The notes beneath the pieces are model-generated. The model did not search any database and was not told the origin of the DNA. It was given only the letters and a program-made list of their open reading frames with translations. Below, piece after piece: positions 49,354-57,189 of a DNA stretch of 64,000 bases. The stretch's first letter is position 1, and every line of letters begins with the position of its first letter. The DNA comes from Ampullimonas aquatilis (GTDB lineage Bacteria > Pseudomonadota > Gammaproteobacteria > Burkholderiales > Burkholderiaceae_D): positions 1,798,001 to 1,862,000 of the forward strand of contig NZ_CP183834.1 in the NCBI RefSeq assembly GCF_049675895.1, in the 5' to 3' direction. Position numbers and translations under genes: made by a program.

Positions 49354-51434
49354 CGGTTGTAGTAGCTGTTTACGCGCTGCTGGACGGTGCCTTGCACGTT
49401 CTGACCGAAGGAGCTCGCACTGGGAATGCGAACGCTGGACGATATTTCCTGGATGAATTCGCTCATATCTATCCGGGAAAAGTCCAAGCGCTCGAACTCA
49501 GCCGTGGTGAAGCCTGAGCAATCCGGGTTCTCGCCGCTCCCCCAGCTTTTGCCGACCTGGCTCCTGCCCTGCTCATTGATGATCCGGGCCAGGCGGGAGT
49601 TGAAACAGCAGTAGGACTGAGTCTGTTCAATACAGGTCCGGATAATGGGCACCCGAGCCGAACAGTACGATCCGACATGCACGCAAAGGTTGGCCTCCCG
49701 ATGCATCGCGAGAAGCTGTTCAGATTGCTCGCAGGAAAGCAGTTCCGACAATAGTTGCAGCGCGATGGCCGCCGCCATGGAATAGGGATCGAAGTACAGG
49801 TTGAAGCTCCCCAAGGACCCGAGCGAATAAATCGGTCCGCCCAGCAGCCCACTGCTCACCACCCCCGTCGAAAATGTCAGACCGTAGAAGGTGAAAGACG
49901 GCTGAAAATTCGTCGGCGTGAAGAGTACCTCGGAGGAAATCATGGCCTGCGCACCGGCTTCGACATAGCTGGTGAATTCCGGGTACATGAAGTCGAACAT
50001 GTACTTGCTGCCGGCGTTGATGGCGAGCTGGCCACCAATCATCACACCCTGCATGGTGGCTGCCATCAGGTTGTGATTGCTCCTGGCCGCACCACCACCG
50101 CCTTTCTTGCAGCAGTCGACCAGACCGAAGAGTTTCTTCCGGCATCGCTCGCCCGTACCCTTGAACAGGCGTTGATCGGCACCATAAACCCCGGCCTCGC
50201 GGGCTGCCTCCATGGAGGCCATGGCTTTGCCGAAATCCTGATCCGCAGGATTGCTGGTGTCAAAACAGTTGGCGCCACCTTGGCAAAATGACCGCTGGTC
50301 GCACACGGTGCGCTGGCTCTGGGTTGCTGGCGACGCCGGGCAAGAATACGTCCGCTCGCTCATGTCGCACCCACCCGATGGCAAGGGATCAACACACTGC
50401 GAGGACACTGGCGTGCACCCGCGATCGATCAAGGGCTGACAATCGTTTGTCAGGGTGCTGCCGGCACAGGTGTAGTCCTCAGATCTCGTCCAGCAGGAAT
50501 CTCCGGAGCTTTGTGCCCCAGTCGGCAAGGGAGAGACCGTCGAAAGGCACACTTGCAAGCCATTGATGGTTTTGCACGGTGTGCTGTCGGTACAAGTAGT
50601 CGCCGCATGCACGCAGTTGCTACTGTTGGCGAGCGAGGCGCATTGACTGGTATCGAGCGTGTTGGATCGGATGGTGTAGGACGTGTTGAGTTCAACCACG
50701 GTCGGCGTACCGGTCGATGCCGTGACATTGGTGCACTGGTAGCGACGGGTATATTGGTTGCAGGAGCCATCAAACGCCGAGCTGTCGCAGGTCGAGCTGA
50801 CCAAGGCGCACCCTTGCGTCGCCTTGATAGCTGCGCAATAGTCGACATGGTTCTCGGCGATGCAGGAATAGTCGTCCTGGTAGCTCCAACAGGTTGCCGT
50901 GGAATTCAGTCCGCCCGCGGGCGGTGTGACACCGGCCAGGCAGACGGTCGCCCCACTGGAATCGAGTTTGCAAGGGGTGGAATCCACGCAGGCATGCGAC
51001 GCCAGGCGGCATCGCGAGTTTTGCGCATAGCTGCTGCACTGACTGGTATTCGCCGTATCCGTGACCAGTGAATAGGTGTTGTCGAGACGTACTGTATTGG
51101 TGGGCGTGCCCTGGTTGTTTCCGCACCGGAACGTCTTGGTGTAGGTATTGCAAGTGCCATTGAATGCCGTATCGCTACACACCGAGCTGGTCTGCCCACA
51201 GCCTGCGGCCGTCAAAGCTGAACAGTAGTCGATCGAGTTCGGCTTGATGCAGGTGTAGGTATCCTGATACTCCCAGCAGCCACCGACATCCGTCAGCGTC
51301 ACCACGACTCCCGATATCGTCTTGCTTGCGGTGCTATCCACGCAGCTCGAACTTTCCAGCCTGCAATCGCCCGCGTACGCATACCCGCCGACAACGAGCA
51401 AAACCACCAGCACGCATCGGATGGCCTTTCTCAT
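49350..51434 (-). CDS. traN: TraN-like cysteine-rich mating-pair stabilisation protein
   Basis: In this 694-residue protein a signal peptide ('CVLVVLLVVGGYAYA') is followed by three consecutive Cys-rich modules of about 105-120 residues. Each begins with a 'C....C.DST' pattern, passes through 'CW.YQD.Y.C' and ends with 'C..Y.(K/R).(F/Y).C'. The C-terminal half contains glycine-rich and hydrophobic stretches and more Cys pairs. TraN sits in the outer membrane and recognises the recipient. ATGA coupling to the gene upstream sets the start at 51434. Confidence 0.8.
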   Translation of the reverse strand: MRKAIRCVLVVLLVVGGYAYAGDCRLESSSCVDSTASKTISGVVVTLTDVGGCWEYQDTYTCIKPNSIDYCSALTAAGCGQTSSVCSDTAFNGTCNTYTKTFRCGNNQGTPTNTVRLDNTYSLVTDTANTSQCSSYAQNSRCRLASHACVDSTPCKLDSSGATVCLAGVTPPAGGLNSTATCWSYQDDYSCIAENHVDYCAAIKATQGCALVSSTCDSSAFDGSCNQYTRRYQCTNVTASTGTPTVVELNTSYTIRSNTLDTSQCASLANSSNCVHAATTCTDSTPCKTINGLQVCLSTVSPLPTGAQSSGDSCWTRSEDYTCAGSTLTNDCQPLIDRGCTPVSSQCVDPLPSGGCDMSERTYSCPASPATQSQRTVCDQRSFCQGGANCFDTSNPADQDFGKAMASMEAAREAGVYGADQRLFKGTGERCRKKLFGLVDCCKKGGGGAARSNHNLMAATMQGVMIGGQLAINAGSKYMFDFMYPEFTSYVEAGAQAMISSEVLFTPTNFQPSFTFYGLTFSTGVVSSGLLGGPIYSLGSLGSFNLYFDPYSMAAAIALQLLSELLSCEQSEQLLAMHREANLCVHVGSYCSARVPIIRTCIEQTQSYCCFNSRLARIINEQGRSQVGKSWGSGENPDCSGFTTAEFERLDFSRIDMSEFIQEISSSVRIPSASSFGQNVQGTVQQRVNSYYNR

Positions 51435-52624
51435 CTTGCCCGCTGCTGCAAGGTGGCGCACTCATTCGATGTCCAGCTGCCGACCGTCTTCGACATGGGG
51501 AGTTGCAAGGCAGCCCCAGTACCCGTTCCACCCGAGGAGTTACATCCGGAACTCACATTCCGCATGGACGGCGTGCAGGTCGTCGAGTTGCAGCTGACGC
51601 TGAAGTAGACGTACAGGTTGCAACCGAAACCGAGATTGCTGACGTAGTAATCGGTGACGGATTGGCCTGGGGCAACCGCCACCGGAAACTGGCCATAGCT
51701 GCCATCCCACGGATAGCCGATCCAGTTGTAGTCGTAGCGATTGACACCGTCGTAGGAACGGTATGGTTCGACGACATAGGAGTGGCCATCACTTCCGCAG
51801 AAAATGTTCATGGCCATATAGGGATCGACACACCAGCTGCAGTCCATGAATGCGGTTCGGCCCAGCCATGCCCCGGGCGTGCATTGACCGAAACCAACTG
51901 TCGCCGAGACGCCGCGGCGACAACTCAAGGTCTCGTAGCCTTGAACGGTCTGGTTGCACTGGTAGTTGTAGGCGGTGTTCACCGAAATCTGCCGACCGAT
52001 GAAACACGTTGCGTTGCTCAGCGTCTGCATCTGCTCGACGCACTGGTAAAGGTGATACTGATCGACCGTGATCTGGCGCGCGGTCGTGCACAAATTGCTG
52101 GTCACCGGCCGATACTCGGTGCAGATTTCCGTCGTAAAAGTCGCGGGGGTCGTATCCGTCACCACCCGGCAGGATTCCGTGCTCGAACCCACGTTGATTC
52201 CGGTGAATTGCAGCGCGGGATTGCTGGCGATCGAGTTGGCGCGACTGATCAGAGGATCCGTGGCCCGGTCGATCGAGAAAGCGGGCCTGACGCTGGGATT
52301 CCGGGCAACGAAATTGACGGCATCGCACTCCTGCCGTCGATAGGCGTCCGCATCTGGAGCCTGGCTGGAACAATCCGTCACCTTGGCAACCCCGGGGCCG
52401 GAAAGCTGCCCCATTCCCCCTTGGAAATACTGGGTCTGGCTGGCGCTCTGGCCATAGCCCGGAATAATGGTTGTCGCATTACCGGTGCCGATTCCCTGAA
52501 ATGCGCCGCCCACCGCTCCTGACCCGAGCGACCTTCCATCGCCAAAGGCGGTGCTGGCGTCATAACCCTGAGCAAATACCGACGTTATTCCGCTGACGAG
52601 ATAGAGTAGCCAGAGGAATCTCAT
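51431..52624 (-). CDS. Second TraN-like cysteine-rich secreted protein
   Basis: This 397-residue protein has a signal peptide ('FLWLLYLVSGITSVFA'), a Gly/Ala/Ser-rich N-terminal part ('FGDGRSLGSGAVGGAFQG') and about 20 cysteines in the rest. It sits where the N-terminal half of TraN would be expected, between trbC and the larger Cys-rich gene, and is coupled to both by ATGA overlaps. It may be a split TraN or a separate outer-membrane partner. The start at 52624 fits the overlap. Confidence 0.65.
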   Translation of the reverse strand: MRFLWLLYLVSGITSVFAQGYDASTAFGDGRSLGSGAVGGAFQGIGTGNATTIIPGYGQSASQTQYFQGGMGQLSGPGVAKVTDCSSQAPDADAYRRQECDAVNFVARNPSVRPAFSIDRATDPLISRANSIASNPALQFTGINVGSSTESCRVVTDTTPATFTTEICTEYRPVTSNLCTTARQITVDQYHLYQCVEQMQTLSNATCFIGRQISVNTAYNYQCNQTVQGYETLSCRRGVSATVGFGQCTPGAWLGRTAFMDCSWCVDPYMAMNIFCGSDGHSYVVEPYRSYDGVNRYDYNWIGYPWDGSYGQFPVAVAPGQSVTDYYVSNLGFGCNLYVYFSVSCNSTTCTPSMRNVSSGCNSSGGTGTGAALQLPMSKTVGSWTSNECATLQQRAR

Positions 52625-53325
52625 GGCATGCGGCCCGCCAGCCTGACCGAGAACCGTCGAGCCGCATCGGCCCAAGTCGGTGCCTGACGCTCGATGAGAT
52701 CAAGGGCGTAGTCCTGGGTGACATCGCCGTCGACCTTGATGTAACTCGTCGGGGCCGCGCAGCCATCCGTGCCAATCCGGGTTGCCTGGCTTGGTTTGGC
52801 CAGAACCAGCGCCGGGACCTGCGTCACCTTGAATTGGGTGAACGCCGGTGGGTGGATGATGGCAGTGACGTTTCGCTTGCCGATCAGCTTGGCAATTTCC
52901 TCTCCCATCCGTGCCATCGAATCGCCTTTGAAACCACGTAAAACCAGGACCGCACCCGACTTTTCCGACTGGATGACGATTCGCTCCAGAGATTCCCGAG
53001 GCATCGAGAAGGACACAAAAATCATCAACTCCGGCGAGTCTGATGCGTTCGGCCGATTGCTTGCGGCCGGAAACTGGCGGTAGCCTTCGGCGATCTTGGC
53101 AATATCGGCCTGCTTTGCCTCTGGCTTGGGCAAGGACTCGACCTTGGGGACTGAAGGCGCACCGAAGTCCTTGGGCAGCTTGCCGGAGCCAAGTGCTTCC
53201 TCCATGCGCTGCCTGGCCAGTCGCATGTCGTAATCAGTCGGTAACGCTGCCTGTCCCCAGGCTTGAGTAGCCATGCAAACCCAAAGGCATATGGCGACGG
53301 GAAAGGTGCGCGTAGAGCCGTTCAT
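52621..53325 (-). CDS. trbC: F-type conjugative pilus assembly protein TrbC
   Basis: The 234-residue protein has a signal peptide (to about residue 25, 'TQAWGQA'). The TrbC_Ftype core follows: 'LMIFVSFSMPRESLERIV' (about residues 101-118), 'VLRGFKGDSMARM' and 'FTQFKVTQVPALVLAKP', a thioredoxin-like arrangement. In F it works with TraW in the periplasm for pilus assembly. The ATG at 53325 lies four bases after the traU stop; the longer frame is a shadow. Order traW-traU-trbC-traN is as in F. Confidence 0.88.
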   Translation of the reverse strand: MNGSTRTFPVAICLWVCMATQAWGQAALPTDYDMRLARQRMEEALGSGKLPKDFGAPSVPKVESLPKPEAKQADIAKIAEGYRQFPAASNRPNASDSPELMIFVSFSMPRESLERIVIQSEKSGAVLVLRGFKGDSMARMGEEIAKLIGKRNVTAIIHPPAFTQFKVTQVPALVLAKPSQATRIGTDGCAAPTSYIKVDGDVTQDYALDLIERQAPTWADAARRFSVRLAGRMP

Positions 53326-53329
53326 GGCG

Positions 53330-54343
53330 TCAGAAGGCTCCCTGGCAGCAGTTGCGCTTGCGGAACACCATGTAGGCGAAGTCTTCGCCCTCAAACGGAT
53401 ATTCCTTTCCGGCACCCCACAAGATCGTCGAACGCCCCAAGGGCTGGCAGCACTTCCCGGCGATCTTCGCGGTTTGCGGAACCGGGTACAGCATCTGATA
53501 CTTGTAGCCGGTCTTGTCCATGATCGGCTGCGGGTAGTAACCGCACAAGCCGTCCTCGCCGGAGGCGGCCCACATCAGACCTTCGCGGTGCATCTTGGCG
53601 ATCAGTCGCGTCATTTCCAGGCTGGAAGCCTGTACCCCACCGATATGCGCTTGCACGTTTCCGTTGAGTGGATACAAGCTGCCCTGACATCCGGCACACC
53701 AGAACAAGGCGTTCGATGGAAAACCTGCGGTTGCCGAGACACAATCCGCAGCACAGGCGGCTCGTGCCGGGAGATTGCCGAACAAGGCAACATCGGGATT
53801 GAAGATGAAGGTCAGTTCGTCGTCGTTCCACATGGGATCGAGTTCGGTGAGGTACGCCACGTCGAATGAACTTTGTTCCAGGCAGGCGTTATCAAAGATC
53901 GCTTCGAGCCAGAAAATGATTGGATCGACATACCAATGCACCTGATAAAACGACGATGTCGCGGTGCTGTCCTGGCTGAAGCGGGACCCGCGCGGCGCAT
54001 CGAAGCCGGGATTGAGTTCGATGCCACCAAGACTGGTCATGCAGAAGGGACGGCGCACCACATCCACGCGCCGCACCGGCTCCCAGAAGCTGACCTTGAA
54101 GCCGACACGCAATTGCGATGGACAGAGGCAGACGGGAGATCCACCAGGATTCGGAGTGTCTTCCTGATCGAGGGAAACCAGATCGAGGCCGCCAAATCGG
54201 AGCGGCATCAGGCAGCTCCAGCAGATGTCCGTAATCGGATTGGCAAACCGCCCGGTACAGGTTGCCGTAGCAAAGGCTGGGCGCAAGAAAAGCACGCCGA
54301 GCACAATGACCGAAACGAATGCGAGGCTACGGGCGGACTTCAT
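53330..54343 (-). CDS. traU: Conjugal transfer protein TraU
   Basis: The 337-residue protein has a signal peptide ('LAFVSVIVLGVLFLRPAFA') and then the TraU hallmarks 'ITDICWSCLMPLRFGG', many paired cysteines, 'HWYVDPIIFWLEAI' and the end 'FRKRNCCQG'. TraU is a periplasmic component of the F-type channel needed for DNA transfer more than for pilus growth. The start at 54343 overlaps traW by 17 bases. Confidence 0.95.
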   Translation of the reverse strand: MKSARSLAFVSVIVLGVLFLRPAFATATCTGRFANPITDICWSCLMPLRFGGLDLVSLDQEDTPNPGGSPVCLCPSQLRVGFKVSFWEPVRRVDVVRRPFCMTSLGGIELNPGFDAPRGSRFSQDSTATSSFYQVHWYVDPIIFWLEAIFDNACLEQSSFDVAYLTELDPMWNDDELTFIFNPDVALFGNLPARAACAADCVSATAGFPSNALFWCAGCQGSLYPLNGNVQAHIGGVQASSLEMTRLIAKMHREGLMWAASGEDGLCGYYPQPIMDKTGYKYQMLYPVPQTAKIAGKCCQPLGRSTILWGAGKEYPFEGEDFAYMVFRKRNCCQGAF

Positions 54344-54950
54344 CGATCCGCAATCTCTTGCCGTCCTGGCTGACGATCGCCGGCACTTGGCGAATCCCCA
54401 GTCGCCGAACCAACGATCCACCTTGGTCGTAATACACCGCCTGCTTCCAGGCCCGCATCAGTTTCAGGGGTTCTCCGGCCACCAGGATCGGTTTGTTCTT
54501 CCCGCCCCCCTCGCCCAGCCGAAGCTTGGCAAAGGCCACCTGCCGACTATCACGCCCGTCGAAAAACAGCAGCTTTCGGGTCAAAGAAACATGATCGAAC
54601 GGATTGATCTTGATGCCGCGAGCGAAAAGCAAGGCGCCTTCCGCGTTGCGAATATCCCGATCCACGGTCAAGGTCGGATCGACATGGTAGGTACGGGGTG
54701 CGTCGGTGGCCTTGACGCCAGCAACAACCTTGGGCGCCTCGATGCCGCCGATCACCTTGTCGCGATATTCAGTCTGCTTGCGCGCCAGTTCACCGGATTT
54801 TTCCATTTGCTTCAATCGGGCCTGGATGACCTCGATCAAATCCGGTTCCGCGATCTCATAGGTCGGGCCGACGACACCCAATTCCGCAGCGAACGCAGAA
54901 AATGTCGTACAGGTGAAAAGCACAAGGAGAATGCGAACCAGAGACCACAT
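54327..54950 (-). CDS. traW: Conjugal transfer protein TraW
   Basis: The 207-residue protein has a signal peptide ('ILLVLFTCTTFSAFA') and the TraW features 'GVVGPTYEIAEPDLIEVI', 'RTYHVDPTLTVDRDI' and 'LLFFDGRDSRQVAFA'. It assembles the F-type pilus from the periplasm. It is the first gene of the visible tra operon; the usual upstream genes (traL to traC) are not in the window. The start at 54950 is favoured by the signal peptide. The 27-base inverted repeat lies 41 bases upstream. Confidence 0.92.
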   Translation of the reverse strand: MWSLVRILLVLFTCTTFSAFAAELGVVGPTYEIAEPDLIEVIQARLKQMEKSGELARKQTEYRDKVIGGIEAPKVVAGVKATDAPRTYHVDPTLTVDRDIRNAEGALLFARGIKINPFDHVSLTRKLLFFDGRDSRQVAFAKLRLGEGGGKNKPILVAGEPLKLMRAWKQAVYYDQGGSLVRRLGIRQVPAIVSQDGKRLRIDEVRP

Positions 54951-54990
54951 AAGGGGCGATTTTGGCTGGGGGGAACACCTCTGGATTTTT

Positions 54991-55017
54991 GAAATGCGCA
55001 CTTTTCGGGCGCATTTC
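54991..55017. promoter_or_regulatory. 27-base inverted repeat upstream of traW
   Basis: GAAATGCG, an 11-base spacer (CACTTTTCGGG) and CGCATTTC. It is the second copy of the repeat at 46185-46211, in promoter position for the traW operon. It probably coordinates expression of transfer genes and their regulator. Confidence 0.7.
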
Positions 55018-55079
55018 GGCTACCTGTTAGCAGCTACGGTCGCTGACGACTCGACGGGGCGCTACGTAGAGGAAACGAA

Positions 55080-55976
55080 CTACGATGTAGGCGTCGGAAT
55101 TGTCTGGTTGCGAACCCTGGACGGGGAGCATCGCGCGAGGATGCGCTTCCAGCCATTTCTGGCGGTTACGGCTTCGGCAAGAATGTCGAGATACTCCGCA
55201 CCGTCCACGCGTTCATCGTTGGGCAGCGGGGTTGCAGCCAATTCGCTCAACAAGTCTTGGCGATGTTTTGAATCGCGCCCTAGTTCGAGCAGGCGGCTGT
55301 ATGCCTCGCAGGCATAGGCAAATGTTTCGCGCTTCCGATACTCAATCTCGAGCAGCCATTCCCGATGCCGTGAATGGGGCAGCCCCAGCGTCTCGCGTTT
55401 GCAGTTGTGGAAAACATGAGCGGCTTCATGGAGGACGAAATCGTCGAAGGGATTTGCTGCGCGGAAATAGTCTGTCGAAACGTAGCAGGTCGTTTCGATG
55501 CTCAATCCAAGGATCGGTTGAGCCTCAACCGACAGCAATTCCGCTGAGTGGCTGGCCAGATAGAGGTTGGCCAAGTCCCATGCCGTACCGAGCCAAGGCA
55601 TTTCCCGCAGAACCGGGACGATGTTCCTTGGCGTTAGGAATATCACGGAGCGTTCAAGCATGGCAAGGACGATCGCCTGCTCAATTTTGGGGAAAAGCCC
55701 CTTCACCATGCCGCTGAATTTCTGGTGTGTGAACTGGAGAATATCCAGATCGTCGGGAAGCGCAGTGGCAGGGCGATCCTGCGTTCTTGCCAGCACTTCT
55801 GCGACCAACGCCTCGCGCATTTCCTTGCTTCCGTTTTGTGATCGGTCGAAGAATCCGCTGCCCGGCCAGGCTTCGAACTTCGGATCGTGGCCCCCGCTCT
55901 TCAGGTAGGTTTCGACTTCCTCCGACATGCTCGGATGCGCTACGGACTGCGTTTGGATGCTTTGGCGACGGGACAT
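55080..55976 (-). CDS. Putative zinc metalloprotease-like protein (HEAAH motif)
   Basis: The 298-residue soluble protein has 'FVLHEAAHVFHNCKRE' in the middle (about residues 183-198), which provides the HExxH zinc site, and a downstream Glu-rich helix 'RETFAYACEAYSRLLEL' that may hold the third ligand. No signal peptide. It stands between the CBASS block and traW in the same orientation. It may be cargo or an anti-defence or processing protease. Family not recognised. Confidence 0.6.
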   Translation of the reverse strand: MSRRQSIQTQSVAHPSMSEEVETYLKSGGHDPKFEAWPGSGFFDRSQNGSKEMREALVAEVLARTQDRPATALPDDLDILQFTHQKFSGMVKGLFPKIEQAIVLAMLERSVIFLTPRNIVPVLREMPWLGTAWDLANLYLASHSAELLSVEAQPILGLSIETTCYVSTDYFRAANPFDDFVLHEAAHVFHNCKRETLGLPHSRHREWLLEIEYRKRETFAYACEAYSRLLELGRDSKHRQDLLSELAATPLPNDERVDGAEYLDILAEAVTARNGWKRILARCSPSRVRNQTIPTPTS

Positions 55977-56062
55977 GCGATCATCTTACGTCAGCAAAAA
56001 AACGGGATTGGCTCTGCGACATCTCCGCGATTCCTGGCTACGGATAGTCGCCATATCGCTGG

Positions 56063-56410
56063 TCAGCCGAAAAAGCAGCCATGCGCGTCGGCATCGACGA
56101 CTTGCAGGAATTCGCCGATGGACGCGACAGTCGGCACCGGTTCGTAGCTTTGCCACTTGAGGCTCGCGCGCATCCAGAATACCGTCCAATGATTCTGGGT
56201 ACGCACATAGGTTGCCTTGGCGATCGGGTGCTGATGGACAATGCTGCGATCATCCCATTGCGAACGAATTTCGAGTATCTCGACGCTTTGCCCGGAAATG
56301 CGATAGCCGATGTCGAGGTCGGCACGAATGTGCGCAGGAGGCCGACGCTTCGCGAGGAATGCATCCGTCGCTTTCTCAATGCGCTTCATGTCGAAATCGT
56401 TGAATGCCAT
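56063..56410 (-). CDS. DUF3024 protein
   Basis: This 115-residue DUF3024 protein is almost entirely family-like: 'FDMKRIEKATDAFLAKRRPP', 'IGYRISGQSVEILEIRSQWDD' and the end 'AHGCFFG'. The function is unknown, but a restriction-like or nucleotide-processing role has never been shown. It is six bases after the gene upstream and likely co-transcribed. Frequent on mobile elements. Confidence 0.88.
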   Translation of the reverse strand: MAFNDFDMKRIEKATDAFLAKRRPPAHIRADLDIGYRISGQSVEILEIRSQWDDRSIVHQHPIAKATYVRTQNHWTVFWMRASLKWQSYEPVPTVASIGEFLQVVDADAHGCFFG

Positions 56411-56416
56411 TTTCCC

Positions 56417-56701
56417 TTACTCCAGGTCCGCGATAGTGTGCAGCTTCGCCAGCAGATCAGGCAGGCCGGCTTGACTCGCGACATCACCGGGCAGATGACC
56501 AGCCAATGCGTCGTGGAAGGCGTGCGTTGCAAGCAACGCACGCGTGTTCTCGCGCAAGAAGCAGCGCAATTCGGCCGCACCCTGCAAACATTCTGAGATC
56601 AGATCGTCTCGTCCGTCGATGACGGCGATCAAATCGCCCAGCTGGTCGCTGACGGTGCCCCTGCCGGACATCTGATCGAGACTGGAATGCCGGTACGCCA
56701 T
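56417..56701 (-). CDS. Small unrecognised protein next to CBASS
   Basis: A 94-residue, mostly helical, acidic protein without a motif. It starts 12 bases after the Cap3 stop and ends six bases before DUF3024, so it is in the same transcription unit as CBASS. It could be an accessory or immunity gene, but there is no direct evidence. Confidence 0.5.
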   Translation of the reverse strand: MAYRHSSLDQMSGRGTVSDQLGDLIAVIDGRDDLISECLQGAAELRCFLRENTRALLATHAFHDALAGHLPGDVASQAGLPDLLAKLHTIADLE

Positions 56702-56712
56702 TGGTTTGTGCC

Positions 56713-57189
56713 CTATTCGACAGGCGTAAGCACCGAACCGCGTCCTGAACTCGGCACTAATTCAACAAACATGGATTTTCGCCCAACGATGACAGACAAC
56801 ATAGGTCTCTTGTCCCGACGCTTCGCTGATAAGAGGTTCCATTCCGATCTATCGAGACCAGAAGGTTGTGGATAGTCTTCCGGATGGGTGTGCCATTCGC
56901 CCAAGTATCGAACGGTTCCCTGACTCGCCGTCCAACGAGACAGAGCGATTGCTTCGTGGCCAAATGGCATCCGCTCAAACAGGAAGCGAAACCGTTTATC
57001 CCATGCCGTAGGAACCGTCGCTTGCTCGATGAGCATATGGGCTCCATGAACCGAACCGAGCAGAAGTCCACCAGCTTCGCAGTCGGAATCACTGGCTTGA
57101 ACATGCAGACAGAACGTCTCCATCGTGGCCGGCGAGAAATGCAGCAGCGTTCTTTTATCATCGGTCGCCCAGGAACTCATGAATTGCAT
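56713..57189 (-). CDS. cap3: CBASS Cap3: JAB/JAMM isopeptidase
   Basis: In this 158-residue protein the JAMM motif 'EWHTHPEDYPQPSGLD' (His-x-His-Pro...Ser...Asp) and an upstream Glu in 'EAGGLLLGS' form the metallo-isopeptidase site. In type II CBASS, Cap3 removes the ubiquitin-like linkage made by Cap2 and so keeps the CD-NTase in check. ATG 57189 has GGGAG upstream and overlaps the Cap2 3' end; other in-frame starts at 57180 and 57222 are possible. Confidence 0.9.
   Translation of the reverse strand: MQFMSSWATDDKRTLLHFSPATMETFCLHVQASDSDCEAGGLLLGSVHGAHMLIEQATVPTAWDKRFRFLFERMPFGHEAIALSRWTASQGTVRYLGEWHTHPEDYPQPSGLDRSEWNLLSAKRRDKRPMLSVIVGRKSMFVELVPSSGRGSVLTPVE

Noticed and set aside
54991..55017. 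Reading the 27-base inverted repeat as a dif/Xer site
   Set aside because: The arms and spacer do not fit the XerC/XerD site layout (two 11-base arms with a six-base centre), and the position is that of a promoter.
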